Source of the DNA: Thermoplasmata archaeon
GTDB taxonomy: Archaea > Thermoplasmatota > Thermoplasmata > Lutacidiplasmatales > UBA184
Length of the DNA stretch: 64,000 bases
Assembly: GCA_021796385.1 (NCBI GenBank)
Contig: JAJYXQ010000030.1
Location: forward strand, 1-64,000
Direction of reading: 5' to 3'
Below, piece by piece: positions 52,501-60,713 of this stretch. The position numbers and the translations under genes are program-made. The first letter of the stretch is position 1. Every line of letters begins with the position of its first letter. The notes below the pieces were generated by a model that worked only from the letters and a program-made list of their open reading frames with translations, ran no database searches and was not told the origin of the DNA.

Positions 52501-53130
52501 GTGGATTCGCTTATCCATATCACGAATGGGACGCTCGTGACCACCAACTCCGCCACATTGGAGGCCTTGCTTCCCAACAGCGTCAAAGCTTCGGCATCCG
52601 CGTCGGTGACTATCAACATCGCCCCGGTCCACGCGATAACTCTCAAGTCAACTCCCTCATCTAGCATCGTTGGGAACCACACCGTCCAGATCTCGTTCTC
52701 AGTGGCGGCGTCCGGAAACAGCGTGGAGGACGTAACCGTTTCTGTGCTGAACGGGGCCGAGCTCAACCAGAGCGGATGGGCATGGGTAGTCAATGGCGGC
52801 TTCACTGGACTCACTCCTGACAATCCTGCCACGACAGGAACCGTTGTCCTAACTTCGTTCCTTGCAGGAGCATCTCCTCCAAACTCGATCACCCTCCTCG
52901 CCATAGACAAGTCTGCACCCGGCCTCACGAAGACCCTCACGATCAGTGTTCCCGTCGCCACGCTGACCGTACCTGGACCACTTCTAGTGACCGGCCCGAA
53001 CATCGGCACTCCCACCCCGGATTACATGACCTATCTGACGATCCTCGCCACTGTGGCTCCTGCGGTGGCGATCGTAGCCTATACCCTGGGTCGACGGTGG
53101 TGGAAGACCCGGAGGTGGGTACGTCGATGA
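46549..53130 (+). CDS. aglB: AglB/STT3 oligosaccharyltransferase fused to a giant Ig-like extension
   Basis: About 2193 residues. Residues 1 to about 540 form the multi-pass STT3 core, with the first-loop acidic motif GGSDSFYHSRV. The catalytic signature SWWDYG sits near residues 576-581 and DNFQDG soon after. From about residue 915 to 2150 a run of beta-sandwich domains follows. Many resemble carboxypeptidase-regulatory or PEGA-like domains (NVSGYVALPNGQPLRGV; ATGTYLASNLPPGSYTV; NGTYAISVN). A C-terminal transmembrane helix (YLTILATVAPAVAIVAYTLG) and a basic tail end it. It transfers lipid-linked glycans to Asn in N-x-S/T; the extension itself is rich in sequons. Known archaeal AglB proteins are usually about 750-1000 residues. 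It is coupled to the next gene by ATGA. Confidence 0.9.
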   Translation: MAGREPYGWWQRHGTTVFLLSVAALVAFLIRTLYAYQLIGQCNISYCFAGGSDSFYHSRVTTWIIQNHTNLVHDPLLNYPFGSVNPREPLFDWMNAILGMIFAPLFGGDAVLAGMWFLEMQPPFWAAMGVFPVYMIGKEVSSRRMGLIAALIYPLFVGSIESTVATYANYLSFYSFFVFLTLAVYIHAIKLSGTRRWVENYASPRSIWNGAKNFIRVERDSFHWAIFSGVAFGATMLAWQGYTYVVAIIVVFLTVTLLVERIRRHDTFGAYVVTFIVGTIGFLMAMPYYYAQGDFITWFGLPMIIFFGALLALLPFMMLRDTPWLTSLLVMIASIGGAAGGLYLYSKADFQSVITGQGYFVKTLIYSTVAEAQAPSFDSLIVSYGVITFFIAFIGLAIFILHLYRFKFRREHTFMVILGLVGIYLPVSAAKFFLIGTPLFALLSAEVLLVALDRMGYSEMRHTMASLSGSGGTWFAFKKSFKVRHLLILVIAFGVIFPNVWYAVDAGIPGNVKSNYESQIYNTLPAEFRSSLGPQAYLGAAGIDTDTPTQYDENGYNWLATQDTNLIPQNRPAFVSWWDYGFQALDEGRHPTVADNFQDGIVPSGHFLLAQNESQAIAVLATTLLYAEQQETRQPYLPASLNALLKADGLNLSVLHNYLVNTTQDIQTVINNPQLYGPVDTTNIEGTGGAENALFFTVAQYISSALNENGVVKVYQDIQSYTGWSIGYAMSDIRLFPTSGSNTGIYYAPVDLTDGEISAGGIPSYYFTVNVTGSDGNTYPLGSVPPGVQAVSASITYNAAFYRSMIYHIIAGYNGTQIGSSQFIPGVGSPGGGSTGQSSPLDPGWMMQHFMMEYETSYYCPSKNVTSGCFNPVNYPQALAYQKAGTGTAYTPTGSSGDGSVYMSSGGETILRYYPGANVSGYVALPNGQPLRGVNITVMDQWGIPHMVAETNQYGAFNLIAPPGNDSLVVSYGTASGLQQTGTVIDTMNVTVSPGLALVYGSPGLFVPIKIHPGSVSGRVFWNVANSTSFNPRDVVIPGATVSLVDSTGYQVNVTTDATGTYLASNLPPGSYTVSVSIAAHSEFSAPSFTLSNGEVKTQEIPIAVSKIHGTVYSDKGGVLSNAVITLSSPSYPTQTTNSSFTGTYNFTMLLPGNYTARASAADGATSGPSTVSLLTEGKNVSLNFTVGNPTIASFTFLYNHLPVPNLPVRFTPLGTQGNTTVLVYTAANGVATARLEPGIWGIYALGALNGTYVSSLSNLDIINGTSSLVESFDLKQAVSLSGTISSSTTGAPQNGVFLSLRASNGAVLDAASNASGEYRLFLPPDTYTVLATYTASGTSPTYAAAGTIGLGTPATLDLTLSNAVSYSPLIGYPTASGDFVPLPDSVVTVGFGGNTLMGVSNATGYAKIILPQVSSAFSVSATHYGFSLGTTLTYASENALLAAMKLSLKAVPISVTMDVSCSGCSVAPVVNFTAVAPPANSTQITATLVNGTYEVRGQLSPGPYTVSAVTQGSGSYWAQVGTVAAYVPVGAGPLTLPSITLFQQQTYNGSLKFPITTVNTTLAASAQVNFYSPGIGNFSLAGKNFTNASSPFHAPPGSYTAWVVAYNGSKVYAFLGNVTLGQSGGALPTLHLQPARNVTLTFSSTYGHTQNVPVTALLRDTSSSAYGATIPVSATSAGATNVILPNGTYAISVNSTDLVNVSGVLHYTTFVTQPNPTYCTVNATLTTCSVSLHTISSFTTVSGSMYLGSQLSLASGRVFFEPVGGNATQTTTVPIANGHFFAALLPGTYTVYAEENVGGFWDVNFSTVVLPYEANGNVLSLQLEPGWQNTVSFVLPGGVTVPSSVVLNVTRNGTSQGVYFADIPTTSPYALYLPSGDWHLVASTTSQFHGSNVTLQANATIIGEGSNSAFSLNLAPQWVLSTSMTITGSQTVNTQENGNVSVSFVVKNTGNSLEVLHFQGAPVTWNYSFYPANVSLLPGASASVDSLIHITNGTLVTTNSATLEALLPNSVKASASASVTINIAPVHAITLKSTPSSSIVGNHTVQISFSVAASGNSVEDVTVSVLNGAELNQSGWAWVVNGGFTGLTPDNPATTGTVVLTSFLAGASPPNSITLLAIDKSAPGLTKTLTISVPVATLTVPGPLLVTGPNIGTPTPDYMTYLTILATVAPAVAIVAYTLGRRWWKTRRWVRR

Positions 53131-53936
53131 AGACCGAATGGGTCGCAGGAGGGCTTATCCTGGTCCTCTTAGCCATGTCTGCTCCCTTGGGTTCGGCTGG
53201 TGCGACCTATCCCATGGCCACAAGCTACCCCCCCATCAAGGCGAATGTGACGGGACCCGCGGTGGTGGGAGTCGGCGAGAAGATCCAGTACACGATCTCC
53301 GCCTCCGGAGGACCCGCCCAACTTGCGAACGGAACATTCATCGGCAATTACACCTACAACGCGTCGATCATCGGAGCAAACACTACGGGGGGAGCCGTGA
53401 CCCCAAGTACCGGGACCCTCCACAATGGTGTCTATGTGGTCAACTTGACCGCGCCGAACAACACGGGCACATACACCCTGTCTGTTAAGGTTACGAGCAC
53501 CCATGGAGCGAACAGCACCAACATCTCGGCGGGAGAGGCGTTCGTGGTCGTGGTCCCCTACGTTGTCTCCGCCAGCATTGATAATCACAACTCTTACACG
53601 GTACGGGGCGTCGAAGTGCAGGTCAGCCTGGACGGGACCCAAGTTGCCGTGGTCACTCTGCCTTCGATCGCTGCGAACGGGTCGTATAGTTTCGAGTACA
53701 ACTATACCACCACAGGGCTCGCTTCGGGTACGCACACCTTCACGCTCACCTTGGAGGGAGCCTATGGTCTCGTGAGATTCAGTGATGGCTCGAACGCCCT
53801 CTCCGCCAGTTTCTATGTGACCCCGCCAGCACCGGATTACACCTACTACTACCTCATCGGTTTGAGCCTGGTCGTTTTGGCCATCTTTATATCGCTCTTC
53901 GTGGTGGGGGGGCCGAGACGCAAACGCAGCAAATGA
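53127..53936 (+). CDS. Single-pass surface protein coupled to aglB
   Basis: 269 residues from ATG 53127 (MKTEWVAGGL), overlapping the aglB stop as ATGA. A signal peptide (GGLILVLLAMSAPLGSAGA) precedes two Ig/CARDB-like beta domains (about 35-130; 140-230, with SYTVRGVEVQVSLDGTQV), many N-x-T/S sequons, a transmembrane helix (YYLIGLSLVVLAIFISLFVV) and a KRSK tail. It may be an accessory to the oligosaccharyltransferase or a prominent substrate. It is coupled to the next gene by ATGA. Confidence 0.7.
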   Translation: MKTEWVAGGLILVLLAMSAPLGSAGATYPMATSYPPIKANVTGPAVVGVGEKIQYTISASGGPAQLANGTFIGNYTYNASIIGANTTGGAVTPSTGTLHNGVYVVNLTAPNNTGTYTLSVKVTSTHGANSTNISAGEAFVVVVPYVVSASIDNHNSYTVRGVEVQVSLDGTQVAVVTLPSIAANGSYSFEYNYTTTGLASGTHTFTLTLEGAYGLVRFSDGSNALSASFYVTPPAPDYTYYYLIGLSLVVLAIFISLFVVGGPRRKRSK

Positions 53937-54106
53937 ACGCAACGGAACCAAAGACCTGCACCTCCTGCGGCACACCGCTCATCGGGAGAGGAGTTACTTC
54001 ATTCCCTTGCCCTCAGTGTGGCAACACGCCGATCGGGCGTTGCACGCGCTGCCGCGACCAGTCGGTGGAGTACAAGTGCACTGCGTGCGGCTTTGTGGGG
54101 CCTTGA
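53933..54106 (+). CDS. Zinc-ribbon RNA-binding protein (COG2888-like)
   Basis: The 57-residue protein is almost only two four-cysteine zinc ribbons: CTSCGTPL...FPCPQCG, then RCTRCRDQ...YKCTACGFVGP. It matches the small archaeal zinc-ribbon family that precedes aEF1-beta in many euryarchaea and is thought to act in translation. It starts by ATGA overlap and is followed by aEF1-beta. Confidence 0.88.
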   Translation: MNATEPKTCTSCGTPLIGRGVTSFPCPQCGNTPIGRCTRCRDQSVEYKCTACGFVGP

Positions 54107-54120
54107 GCCTGGAGAATCCG

Positions 54121-54387
54121 ATGGGACAAGTTGGCATTGTGTTTCGGTTGATGCCTACGGGTGTTGAGGTCGACATGAAAGCGCTTTCGGAGGGCGCCCG
54201 GGCCGCTCTGCCCCCTGTGGCGAAGCTCCGCGGTCTCCAAATCCAGGACATCGCCTATGGCCTCAAAGCCCTCATCTTGGCGATCCAAGTAGAGGATGTC
54301 GGAGGCGTATCGGATCAGGTAGAGGAGGCCCTCAAGAAGGTGCCCAATGTGGAAAGTGTCGAAGTGATTGACACGAGCCTGATCTGA
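54121..54387 (+). CDS. Elongation factor 1-beta (aEF1B)
   Basis: The 88-residue protein begins MGQVGIVFRLMPTGVEVDMK, continues with LKALILAIQVEDVGG and VEEALKKVPNVESVEV. This is the ferredoxin-like nucleotide-exchange domain for aEF1A at its usual length. ATG 54121 has GGAG five nt upstream. An in-frame TTG at 54103 would overlap the previous stop (TTGA) but would add six unusual residues. Confidence 0.94.
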   Translation: MGQVGIVFRLMPTGVEVDMKALSEGARAALPPVAKLRGLQIQDIAYGLKALILAIQVEDVGGVSDQVEEALKKVPNVESVEVIDTSLI

Positions 54388-54393
54388 TCCCAG

Positions 54394-55383
54394 ATGGACC
54401 TTTTTACCCACGTAATCATAGCGTACCTTATCAGTTTTGGACTTACGCTCGGGAAGAGCCCGGTCTACATCGCCGCGGGATCCTTGGCAGGTGGGCTTCC
54501 CGATTCGGACATCCTTCTCATGCCTTTGGCCCGTCGTTTTCCTCTGCTTCGTCACCACGGGATCACTCACTCGATCCTCGGGGTGACCATTTTTGCGGTA
54601 GGAGGAGCCATCCTTGGCCCGATGGTGGTCCCGGGCGCCAACGCCTGGCTCCTGCTTCTCTTTATGGAGATTGGGGGCCTCGTCCATATCTTGCTCGATG
54701 GTTTCACCCACTTTGCCGTACCTCCCTTTGCCCCGTTCTCAAACGTGGAACTCCACCTCGATGCCGATCGGGCGGTCAACGGTGTCACGCTCGCCATGAG
54801 CCTGACCTCGTTCTTTCTCTTGGTTTATGAGCGGAACACGGTCCCTTTGGCGGACTGGCTCATCACGGGCTGGCTGCTCCTCGTCACCTATCTCGGCTAC
54901 CTCGTCCTACGAGGGGTGGCACGCTACATCGTGGGAAAGGAAATGAAAAAGGAGGGGTACACCGCGGTGATACCTACCGCAAATCCCTTCCACTGGTTGC
55001 TCGTGGAGGAGCACGAGGCATCGGGCTCATGGAGTACCCGATTTGCGCAGTACACGATAGGCCGTGGGATTCGTTCGCCACAAAAGGCGATCGGTGTTGA
55101 AGCGCCTCCTCCTGCAACGCTCCCCGTCACCACGGCCAATGAGGCCATCCAGTTGAGCTACAGACCGGCCATGCAACGCTCTCGCTGGCTAGCCTCCACG
55201 TATCGTTATGCCACGGTGAATAGCTCAGCCAATGGGTTCCGGGTGCATTGGTTTTCCATCGAGTTCACTGTGTTCGGAAGGGCCCCGGGGATCCGAGTGG
55301 ATCTGGATGCCCGAACGGGTGAAATGCATCTCGAACGGTCTTGGTTCAGACTGCGGGACCTAGCCAATCCAACCTTGCGCTGA
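54394..55383 (+). CDS. DUF457/YdjM-like membrane-bound hydrolase
   Basis: The 329 residues begin MDLFTHVIIAYL; histidines and acids in GGLPDSDILL, RHHGITHSILG and HILLDGFTHF form the metal-site pattern of the YdjM/DUF457 family (LexA-regulated membrane hydrolases). About five hydrophobic helices lie in residues 5-180, then a soluble C-terminal domain (about 190-329) of unknown function. It follows aEF1-beta by 6 nt. The substrate is unknown. Confidence 0.8.
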   Translation: MDLFTHVIIAYLISFGLTLGKSPVYIAAGSLAGGLPDSDILLMPLARRFPLLRHHGITHSILGVTIFAVGGAILGPMVVPGANAWLLLLFMEIGGLVHILLDGFTHFAVPPFAPFSNVELHLDADRAVNGVTLAMSLTSFFLLVYERNTVPLADWLITGWLLLVTYLGYLVLRGVARYIVGKEMKKEGYTAVIPTANPFHWLLVEEHEASGSWSTRFAQYTIGRGIRSPQKAIGVEAPPPATLPVTTANEAIQLSYRPAMQRSRWLASTYRYATVNSSANGFRVHWFSIEFTVFGRAPGIRVDLDARTGEMHLERSWFRLRDLANPTLR

Positions 55384-55451
55384 TTGGGAGACTCAAGGGT
55401 CGTTCGCGGCCGACGGAGGGCCGGTCGGCGACGATTCAGGCTTGCGGTTTG

Positions 55452-58400
55452 TCAGCCGATCAGACCAAGATATCGCTCCCCGCCAGGGACATCCCGGATT
55501 CCCAGCTTACGGTAGAGGGTACGGGCTCGCAGCAGCTCACGGCGAGCATCCGGGGCGTTCCCGTGCAACTGATGCCAACGGGAAAGGCACGCCAAGGCAT
55601 GTGCAACATGGAGGGCCCTTCGTGTGCGTCGGGCATCCCGGAGAGCGCGCTCGATCATCTCTCGGGCAGTGGTAGCATCGTCTAAGCGCTCCCATAGGCC
55701 AGCCAAAAAGAGGTCGACCGGGGGCCGTTCTTCCACGGGAACCTTGAACAGCATGCCTTGCCAACGTGTCAGCCGCCGTATTCCCTCCCGTGCATCGCCC
55801 GTCAACCCCTCGATAAAGTCCTCGTAGATCCGGCACAACAAGACGGCCCCTTCCATATGAACACTCTCGAAAGTGCGTGCCGCATCTTTGAAGTCCGTCA
55901 GAGCACCCAAGTTGTGCTGGTGGAGACGCAAGTGTCCACGTTGGACCAAGGCCCAGGCATGGGGAATCTTCAGACCGAATTGTCGCGTTAATCGGAGGCA
56001 GCGCTCTATCGTCTCCTCCGCCTTATCCAAAAGTTCGAGGTCGATCTCCGCAAGCGCGAGATTGGTCAACAGCAACGAATGTGCGGTCACTCTGCCGGTC
56101 TCCTCGGTAATCTCCCAGCCCTTAACCAATACGCGCCGAGCTTGGTAAGGGCGGCCCAGAGCCAACCATATCCTCCCTTCCAAGTTGGTTCGTTGAATCC
56201 TGAGGCTGGCTCGGATACGAAACGGAAAGTTTCTGTACTTCCGCACCATCGATGTAAGGGCTCGATCGTAGCGGCCGAGCAAGAAATGGGCTGTCGCAAG
56301 AGCGATCCAACCTTGCCCTGACCACGCAGGCTGTCCTTTCATCGTGTCCGCAATTCGAAGGGCCTGTTCTGCCAGCCGTAATCCCTTCTGGGGGTCTCCG
56401 CGGCGGAGTGCCACCCATGAGGATTGGACAAGGATGGGACCGCGCCAAGCTTCAGGAATCCGCATCCCGCCCTTAGACAGCAACGAACGTTGATGTGCCT
56501 CAGCTGCACCTGGGTCTGTGATCGCAAGACAGGCCAGCAAGTTCTCCTCTACCTCCCATCGCATATTGACTTCCAAGTCAGTTTGCGAGAGATGGCGAAG
56601 GATCCTTTCAGCTGGAGCAAGGGCTCCACCCCAACGCATCTCACGAGCGATCTCAAGCTCGTAGAGGGGACGTATATCGAGTCCGTGTGCTCCTCCCTTT
56701 TCAAGCTCATGCAGCCAATCTAGATACTCCTCGGCGATCTCCCATGCCTCTTGGCGGACAGCACGCGCGATAGCCTTACGGATCCAGACGAAACCATTCG
56801 GGCCGTCGCCGGCCCTGTAAAAGAGCTTCGCTACGCGCTCTACGTCCTCGGGATGATGGGTTGACCACCAGTGTGCGAGGAAAGAGTACCACTGGAGATG
56901 GTTCGGATTGCGATGGCTCAGAACTTCGGGGATCAACGGGTGGGTGAAGGCATAACGATGGGGAGATTCGTGGTGGAGATAGTCGGTAGAATGAACTACG
57001 CCCTCCAAGGCCTGGCAGACGTCCGCCGCGGACCCCCAACCCACCCCTTCGGCCATTGCAATGATCGGGCTGAGATCAAAGGCTTCCCCCACGACCGAGG
57101 CCATCTCGAGCAATGTCTGGTCCCGGCGGGGAAGTCGGCTTAGACGACTCTCGAAGAGCCGTTCCAGGCTTGCCGGCACAGGAAGTTCTTCGGGACTAAG
57201 AGCCGCCAGACCTTCGCCGGAAAGGACCCCGCGCTCATGGAGGTCGTGTAACCACTCAATGAGATACAACGGATTCCCCTTCGATTTGAGCAAGACCCGG
57301 GAAAAGATGCGCTGCGAAGTATGTGAGACTTCTCGTTGAGCGTTCACGCGATCGACCAGTTGTTGCGCTTCTTCCGGACCCAGAGGCGGAACTTCCTCGA
57401 TGCGTACCTGTCCGGTTTGCCGTCGTCCAAGTGCTAAGATCCGCGTGAGCACACGATGCGAACGGTCGTTCATATTACGCTCAGATCGTGCAGCCAGAAG
57501 TGTCACTATAGGAAGTCGAGCATCGGCCATGTTGAAGATCAAGAATTCGAGCATCGCAAGTCCCGAGAGCGTCATTTGATGTGCCTCGTCGACGACCAAG
57601 AGCAAGGGTCGGTTCCTCGCATCGGATTCCAATCTTCGGAAGATGGAAAGCATCCGCTCGGAAACTGACAAAGTGCGATGGGATCGTGGCATCCCCGAGT
57701 CGTTCGAAGTTCCACTGTTCCGGCTTCCCAGTTGAAGCTCGTCAAAAAGGTAGAAAGGAAATCGCTCCATCTCAACTGCGCGCGCTCTTCGAACGGCGAA
57801 ACCTCGCCGTTCGGCTACTTGTTGGGCGTACTGCAAGAGGCTCGACTTGCCAATCCCAGCGGGACCGAGGAAGGCGATGCACGAGGGATGAGGTTCGGAT
57901 CCGGATGCCCTGCTCAGGGCGGCAAGGATGGTTCCCGCCTGTTTGACACGACCAATCAAGGATCTGACCGATGGATTCCCATCCTCGGGCTCAGAGGGGA
58001 TGGAAGGCGGCGGTAGGGGTGAGTAGCCTGCGTTACTTCGCAGCCCCTCCAGCTCCTTCAGCGCCGCTTCAGGGTGTTCCACATCAAACGGGACCTTGCG
58101 GAGGCATAGGATGAGCAGATCTGTGGCCGGAAGATTCGGATGTAGGTCGATGACGTCCACGGCACGCAGAACGGGGTGAGAGGAAGGAACCCTCTTGAGT
58201 CCCATCCAGATGTTGCGGAGCCGGAGCAGCCCCAGCGTGGATGGTTCATAGGTCTTCTCAGGGTTTCGTCGTTCCCAGGGCCCTGGAAGAAAGGACCGAA
58301 TGTGACCTTGGGCTCTCAAGTTCTTCAGGACGCGTGAGACCGTGGGCTGAGAGAGGAATGTCACCCTGGCGATGGCGCGTTGGGTTGCGCCCTCCGGGAA

Positions 58401-58580
58401 GCGGTTGTCCATACCTAGCAGCAACAAGACCAAATCTTCCGGTGGAAGGGACGGGGAGCGGAACCCTGTTGCATCGGAACCTTCGATTGAAGTGGTGACG
58501 TTGTGTTTCGTCCTCCACCGAGCCACCGTCGATTGCGCGGTCTCGGTCCCCGAAATTGGCTGAATACCGTTGAATATCAA
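55452..58580 (-). CDS. STAND-type ATPase regulator: winged HTH, P-loop, TPR
   Basis: Up to 1042 residues. The N-terminal winged helix-turn-helix (EGATQRAIARVTFLSQPTVS, about 60-90) is followed by a linker and a STAND NTPase: Walker A FLGPAGIGKSSLLQYA, Walker B LLLVVDEAHQM, sensor-like ARSERN. About 450 residues of TPR-like helices complete the MalT/LuxR-like arrangement, with the HTH at the opposite end. The nominal start is TTG 58580, but the TATA box at 58588 is too close, so a downstream start such as GTG 58526 is likely. Its target may be the adjacent surface-protein genes. Confidence 0.8.
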   Translation of the reverse strand: MIFNGIQPISGTETAQSTVARWRTKHNVTTSIEGSDATGFRSPSLPPEDLVLLLLGMDNRFPEGATQRAIARVTFLSQPTVSRVLKNLRAQGHIRSFLPGPWERRNPEKTYEPSTLGLLRLRNIWMGLKRVPSSHPVLRAVDVIDLHPNLPATDLLILCLRKVPFDVEHPEAALKELEGLRSNAGYSPLPPPSIPSEPEDGNPSVRSLIGRVKQAGTILAALSRASGSEPHPSCIAFLGPAGIGKSSLLQYAQQVAERRGFAVRRARAVEMERFPFYLFDELQLGSRNSGTSNDSGMPRSHRTLSVSERMLSIFRRLESDARNRPLLLVVDEAHQMTLSGLAMLEFLIFNMADARLPIVTLLAARSERNMNDRSHRVLTRILALGRRQTGQVRIEEVPPLGPEEAQQLVDRVNAQREVSHTSQRIFSRVLLKSKGNPLYLIEWLHDLHERGVLSGEGLAALSPEELPVPASLERLFESRLSRLPRRDQTLLEMASVVGEAFDLSPIIAMAEGVGWGSAADVCQALEGVVHSTDYLHHESPHRYAFTHPLIPEVLSHRNPNHLQWYSFLAHWWSTHHPEDVERVAKLFYRAGDGPNGFVWIRKAIARAVRQEAWEIAEEYLDWLHELEKGGAHGLDIRPLYELEIAREMRWGGALAPAERILRHLSQTDLEVNMRWEVEENLLACLAITDPGAAEAHQRSLLSKGGMRIPEAWRGPILVQSSWVALRRGDPQKGLRLAEQALRIADTMKGQPAWSGQGWIALATAHFLLGRYDRALTSMVRKYRNFPFRIRASLRIQRTNLEGRIWLALGRPYQARRVLVKGWEITEETGRVTAHSLLLTNLALAEIDLELLDKAEETIERCLRLTRQFGLKIPHAWALVQRGHLRLHQHNLGALTDFKDAARTFESVHMEGAVLLCRIYEDFIEGLTGDAREGIRRLTRWQGMLFKVPVEERPPVDLFLAGLWERLDDATTAREMIERALRDARRTRRALHVAHALACLSRWHQLHGNAPDARRELLRARTLYRKLGIRDVPGGERYLGLIG

Positions 58581-58587
58581 GCGAGAG

Positions 58588-58595
58588 TATATAAA
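58588..58595. promoter_or_regulatory. TATA box between STAND regulator and surface gene
   Basis: TATATAAA is ideally placed for transcription start near 58618 and the rightward GTG at 58634. On the other strand TTTATATA could drive the regulator with a start downstream of 58580. Confidence 0.55.
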
Positions 58596-58633
58596 GCGCC
58601 CCGGTTTTGCGCCGACGCTGGGAGTCCTGAATC

Positions 58634-60628
58634 GTGAGATACGAAGCGGGTCGAACAGAGGTAGAAGCGCAAATGAATCAATATTCGGACATGAGTAACG
58701 ACGGTCGTCAAGGGGAAAGCATCACGAGGGTCATCGGTCTGCTCCTGATAGCCCTCCTCCTCTCCTTAGCCCCATCCGTGCTGCCAGTCGCAGTGGGGCT
58801 TCGGGCTTTGGAAGGTACGGGTGCCCACCCTCTGTTCGCCGAAGCCCGGACGAATGTGGAAGCCACTCCGTCCGGCGTGGGCTCAGTCGTCGCAACGATT
58901 CCTGTGGGCTCAGATCCCTGGGATGTGGCATTCGATAGTGCCAACGGAAAGGTCTTTGTCGCCAATTATGGTAAAAGCACGACGGCGGACCCCGGAAACC
59001 TAACGGTGGTCGATGGGACCTCCAACAAGATCACCGCTTGGATCCCTCTTCCCATCATACCTTCGTATGGAGGAGCAGGACCCGATTCCTTGGTCTTTGA
59101 CAACGCCAACGGTAACCTCTATGTCGGTGATGGGAATAACTTTCACATCTCGGTCATTAATGGGGCTACGAACGCGAATGTCTCGTTCGTCGATATGACG
59201 AAGACCGCTGGAAACCTGGGAGGCTTGGCGCTCGATACCTCGGATGGGACACTGTACATCGTGAGTTACGACAATCAGAGCATGTTTACCTTTAACACGG
59301 CCTCGAACGCAGTCGCTACCCAGTTCTATCCCGAGCCCCTTTCCAGTGGCTCGGTACCCTACTCCGCTTGCTTTGATCCTGCCTCGGGGGAACTCTATGT
59401 CGTCCAAACGAGCAGTTTCGGATCAAGCGTCCCATCAGACATTGTCGTTGATAGCACCCCTGGGAATACCTTTGTCACCAACTTTTCAACCGCAAGCGGT
59501 AGTGGAGGTTGCGTCTACGACAGTTCCAACAAGGACATCTATGTCGCCGGAGGCGGAACGGTCTCCGTGTTCAACGCTGTGACGAATGCTTTCCTGACGA
59601 ACGTCACTTTCCCATCGGGCACCGCTCCCACGGGCATCACGTTCGACAGCCAGAATGGCTACCTGTATACCAGCGACTCAAGTAATGCGGTCTCAGTTAT
59701 CAACGGGGCGACCAACCAGCTCCTTGGTTCGATTCCCGTGGGAGCCACCCCTATGGGCATCGGTTGGGACAGTTCTAACGGTGATGTCTATGAGGTCAGC
59801 AATGGGAATGGGGGACAGGGAACGGTCTATGTAATCAACCCCTCTGCCACAAGCGGAGGTAATCCTACCATCTCTTCATTCACTGCGTCCCCTACCACGA
59901 TTCCACTGGGGGGCTCCACCTATCTGAACGTGTCGGTCTCCGGTGGCACCTCACCGTATTCTTACGCCTACCAAGGGCTACCAATCGGCTGTGGGGACAT
60001 CTCTACTCCATCGTTACCTTGCTCTCCCACCAGCCCGGGAACGTACAGCGTCTCTGTTACCGTGACCGATAGTGCATCGAAGAGCGTCACGAGCTCCCCC
60101 GTGAGCTTTACTGTAACCTCTCCTGCAGGTTACCCCACGATCTCGTCTTTCAAGGCGACGCCTTCAAGCGTGGGAGTGGGGAATTCGACCACGCTGACCG
60201 TCACCGTGACCGGAGGAAGTCCGCCCTATTCCTATGCCTACGCGAACCTCCCACCGGGCTGCAGCACCACGAACAGTGCACAGGTCACCTGCGTCCCCAC
60301 CGCTACCGGTACCTTCAACGTGAAGGTCACCGTCACGGATTCAAAGTCCCACTCCGTGAGCGGCAGTACGATCGTCACGGTCACATCTGGGAGCGGGCAG
60401 AACACAGGCAATGGAAGTAGCGGTGGCAATGGATGGCTCATTTGGGTCGTAGTCGTTGGGGTGGTTGCCGCGGCCGCTGTCATTGGTCTCGTGCTCGTGC
60501 TCAAGATGCGGAAGCCGAAGGTCCCGGCCCAATCTCCGCCCCCCACGGCGGGGGCCACACCAGGATATGCACCACCACCGCCACCCCCGTCCGGAAGCGG
60601 CGCTCCAGGGTATCCTCCACAGCAGTAA
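58634..60628 (+). CDS. Beta-propeller plus Ig-like surface protein
   Basis: 664 residues. The start is probably GTG 58634, with ATG 58673 possible. A signal/anchor (VIGLLLIALLLSLAPSVLPVAVG) is followed by about seven YVTN-type repeats (about 80-410) and two PKD/Ig-like repeats that begin PTISSFTASPTTIPLG and PTISSFKATPSSVGVG. A transmembrane helix (WLIWVVVVGVVAAAAVIGLVLVL) and a cytoplasmic Pro/Gly tail with a run of seven Pro end it. It is likely a cell-surface sensor or adhesin. The cytoplasmic tail could bind intracellular partners. Confidence 0.82.
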   Translation: MRYEAGRTEVEAQMNQYSDMSNDGRQGESITRVIGLLLIALLLSLAPSVLPVAVGLRALEGTGAHPLFAEARTNVEATPSGVGSVVATIPVGSDPWDVAFDSANGKVFVANYGKSTTADPGNLTVVDGTSNKITAWIPLPIIPSYGGAGPDSLVFDNANGNLYVGDGNNFHISVINGATNANVSFVDMTKTAGNLGGLALDTSDGTLYIVSYDNQSMFTFNTASNAVATQFYPEPLSSGSVPYSACFDPASGELYVVQTSSFGSSVPSDIVVDSTPGNTFVTNFSTASGSGGCVYDSSNKDIYVAGGGTVSVFNAVTNAFLTNVTFPSGTAPTGITFDSQNGYLYTSDSSNAVSVINGATNQLLGSIPVGATPMGIGWDSSNGDVYEVSNGNGGQGTVYVINPSATSGGNPTISSFTASPTTIPLGGSTYLNVSVSGGTSPYSYAYQGLPIGCGDISTPSLPCSPTSPGTYSVSVTVTDSASKSVTSSPVSFTVTSPAGYPTISSFKATPSSVGVGNSTTLTVTVTGGSPPYSYAYANLPPGCSTTNSAQVTCVPTATGTFNVKVTVTDSKSHSVSGSTIVTVTSGSGQNTGNGSSGGNGWLIWVVVVGVVAAAAVIGLVLVLKMRKPKVPAQSPPPTAGATPGYAPPPPPPSGSGAPGYPPQQ

Positions 60629-60686
60629 CGAAGTCGGAGGGGGGGACCCCGAATTCGAAGAAGTAGTCCATCAGGGGTGCATTACC

Positions 60687-60693
60687 CATATAG
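60687..60693 (+). promoter_or_regulatory. TATA box of the third propeller gene
   Basis: CATATAG lies about 24 nt upstream of GTG 60714, giving a leaderless transcript. Confidence 0.4.
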
Positions 60694-60713
60694 TTCCGCG
60701 TACTTGACCGAAC

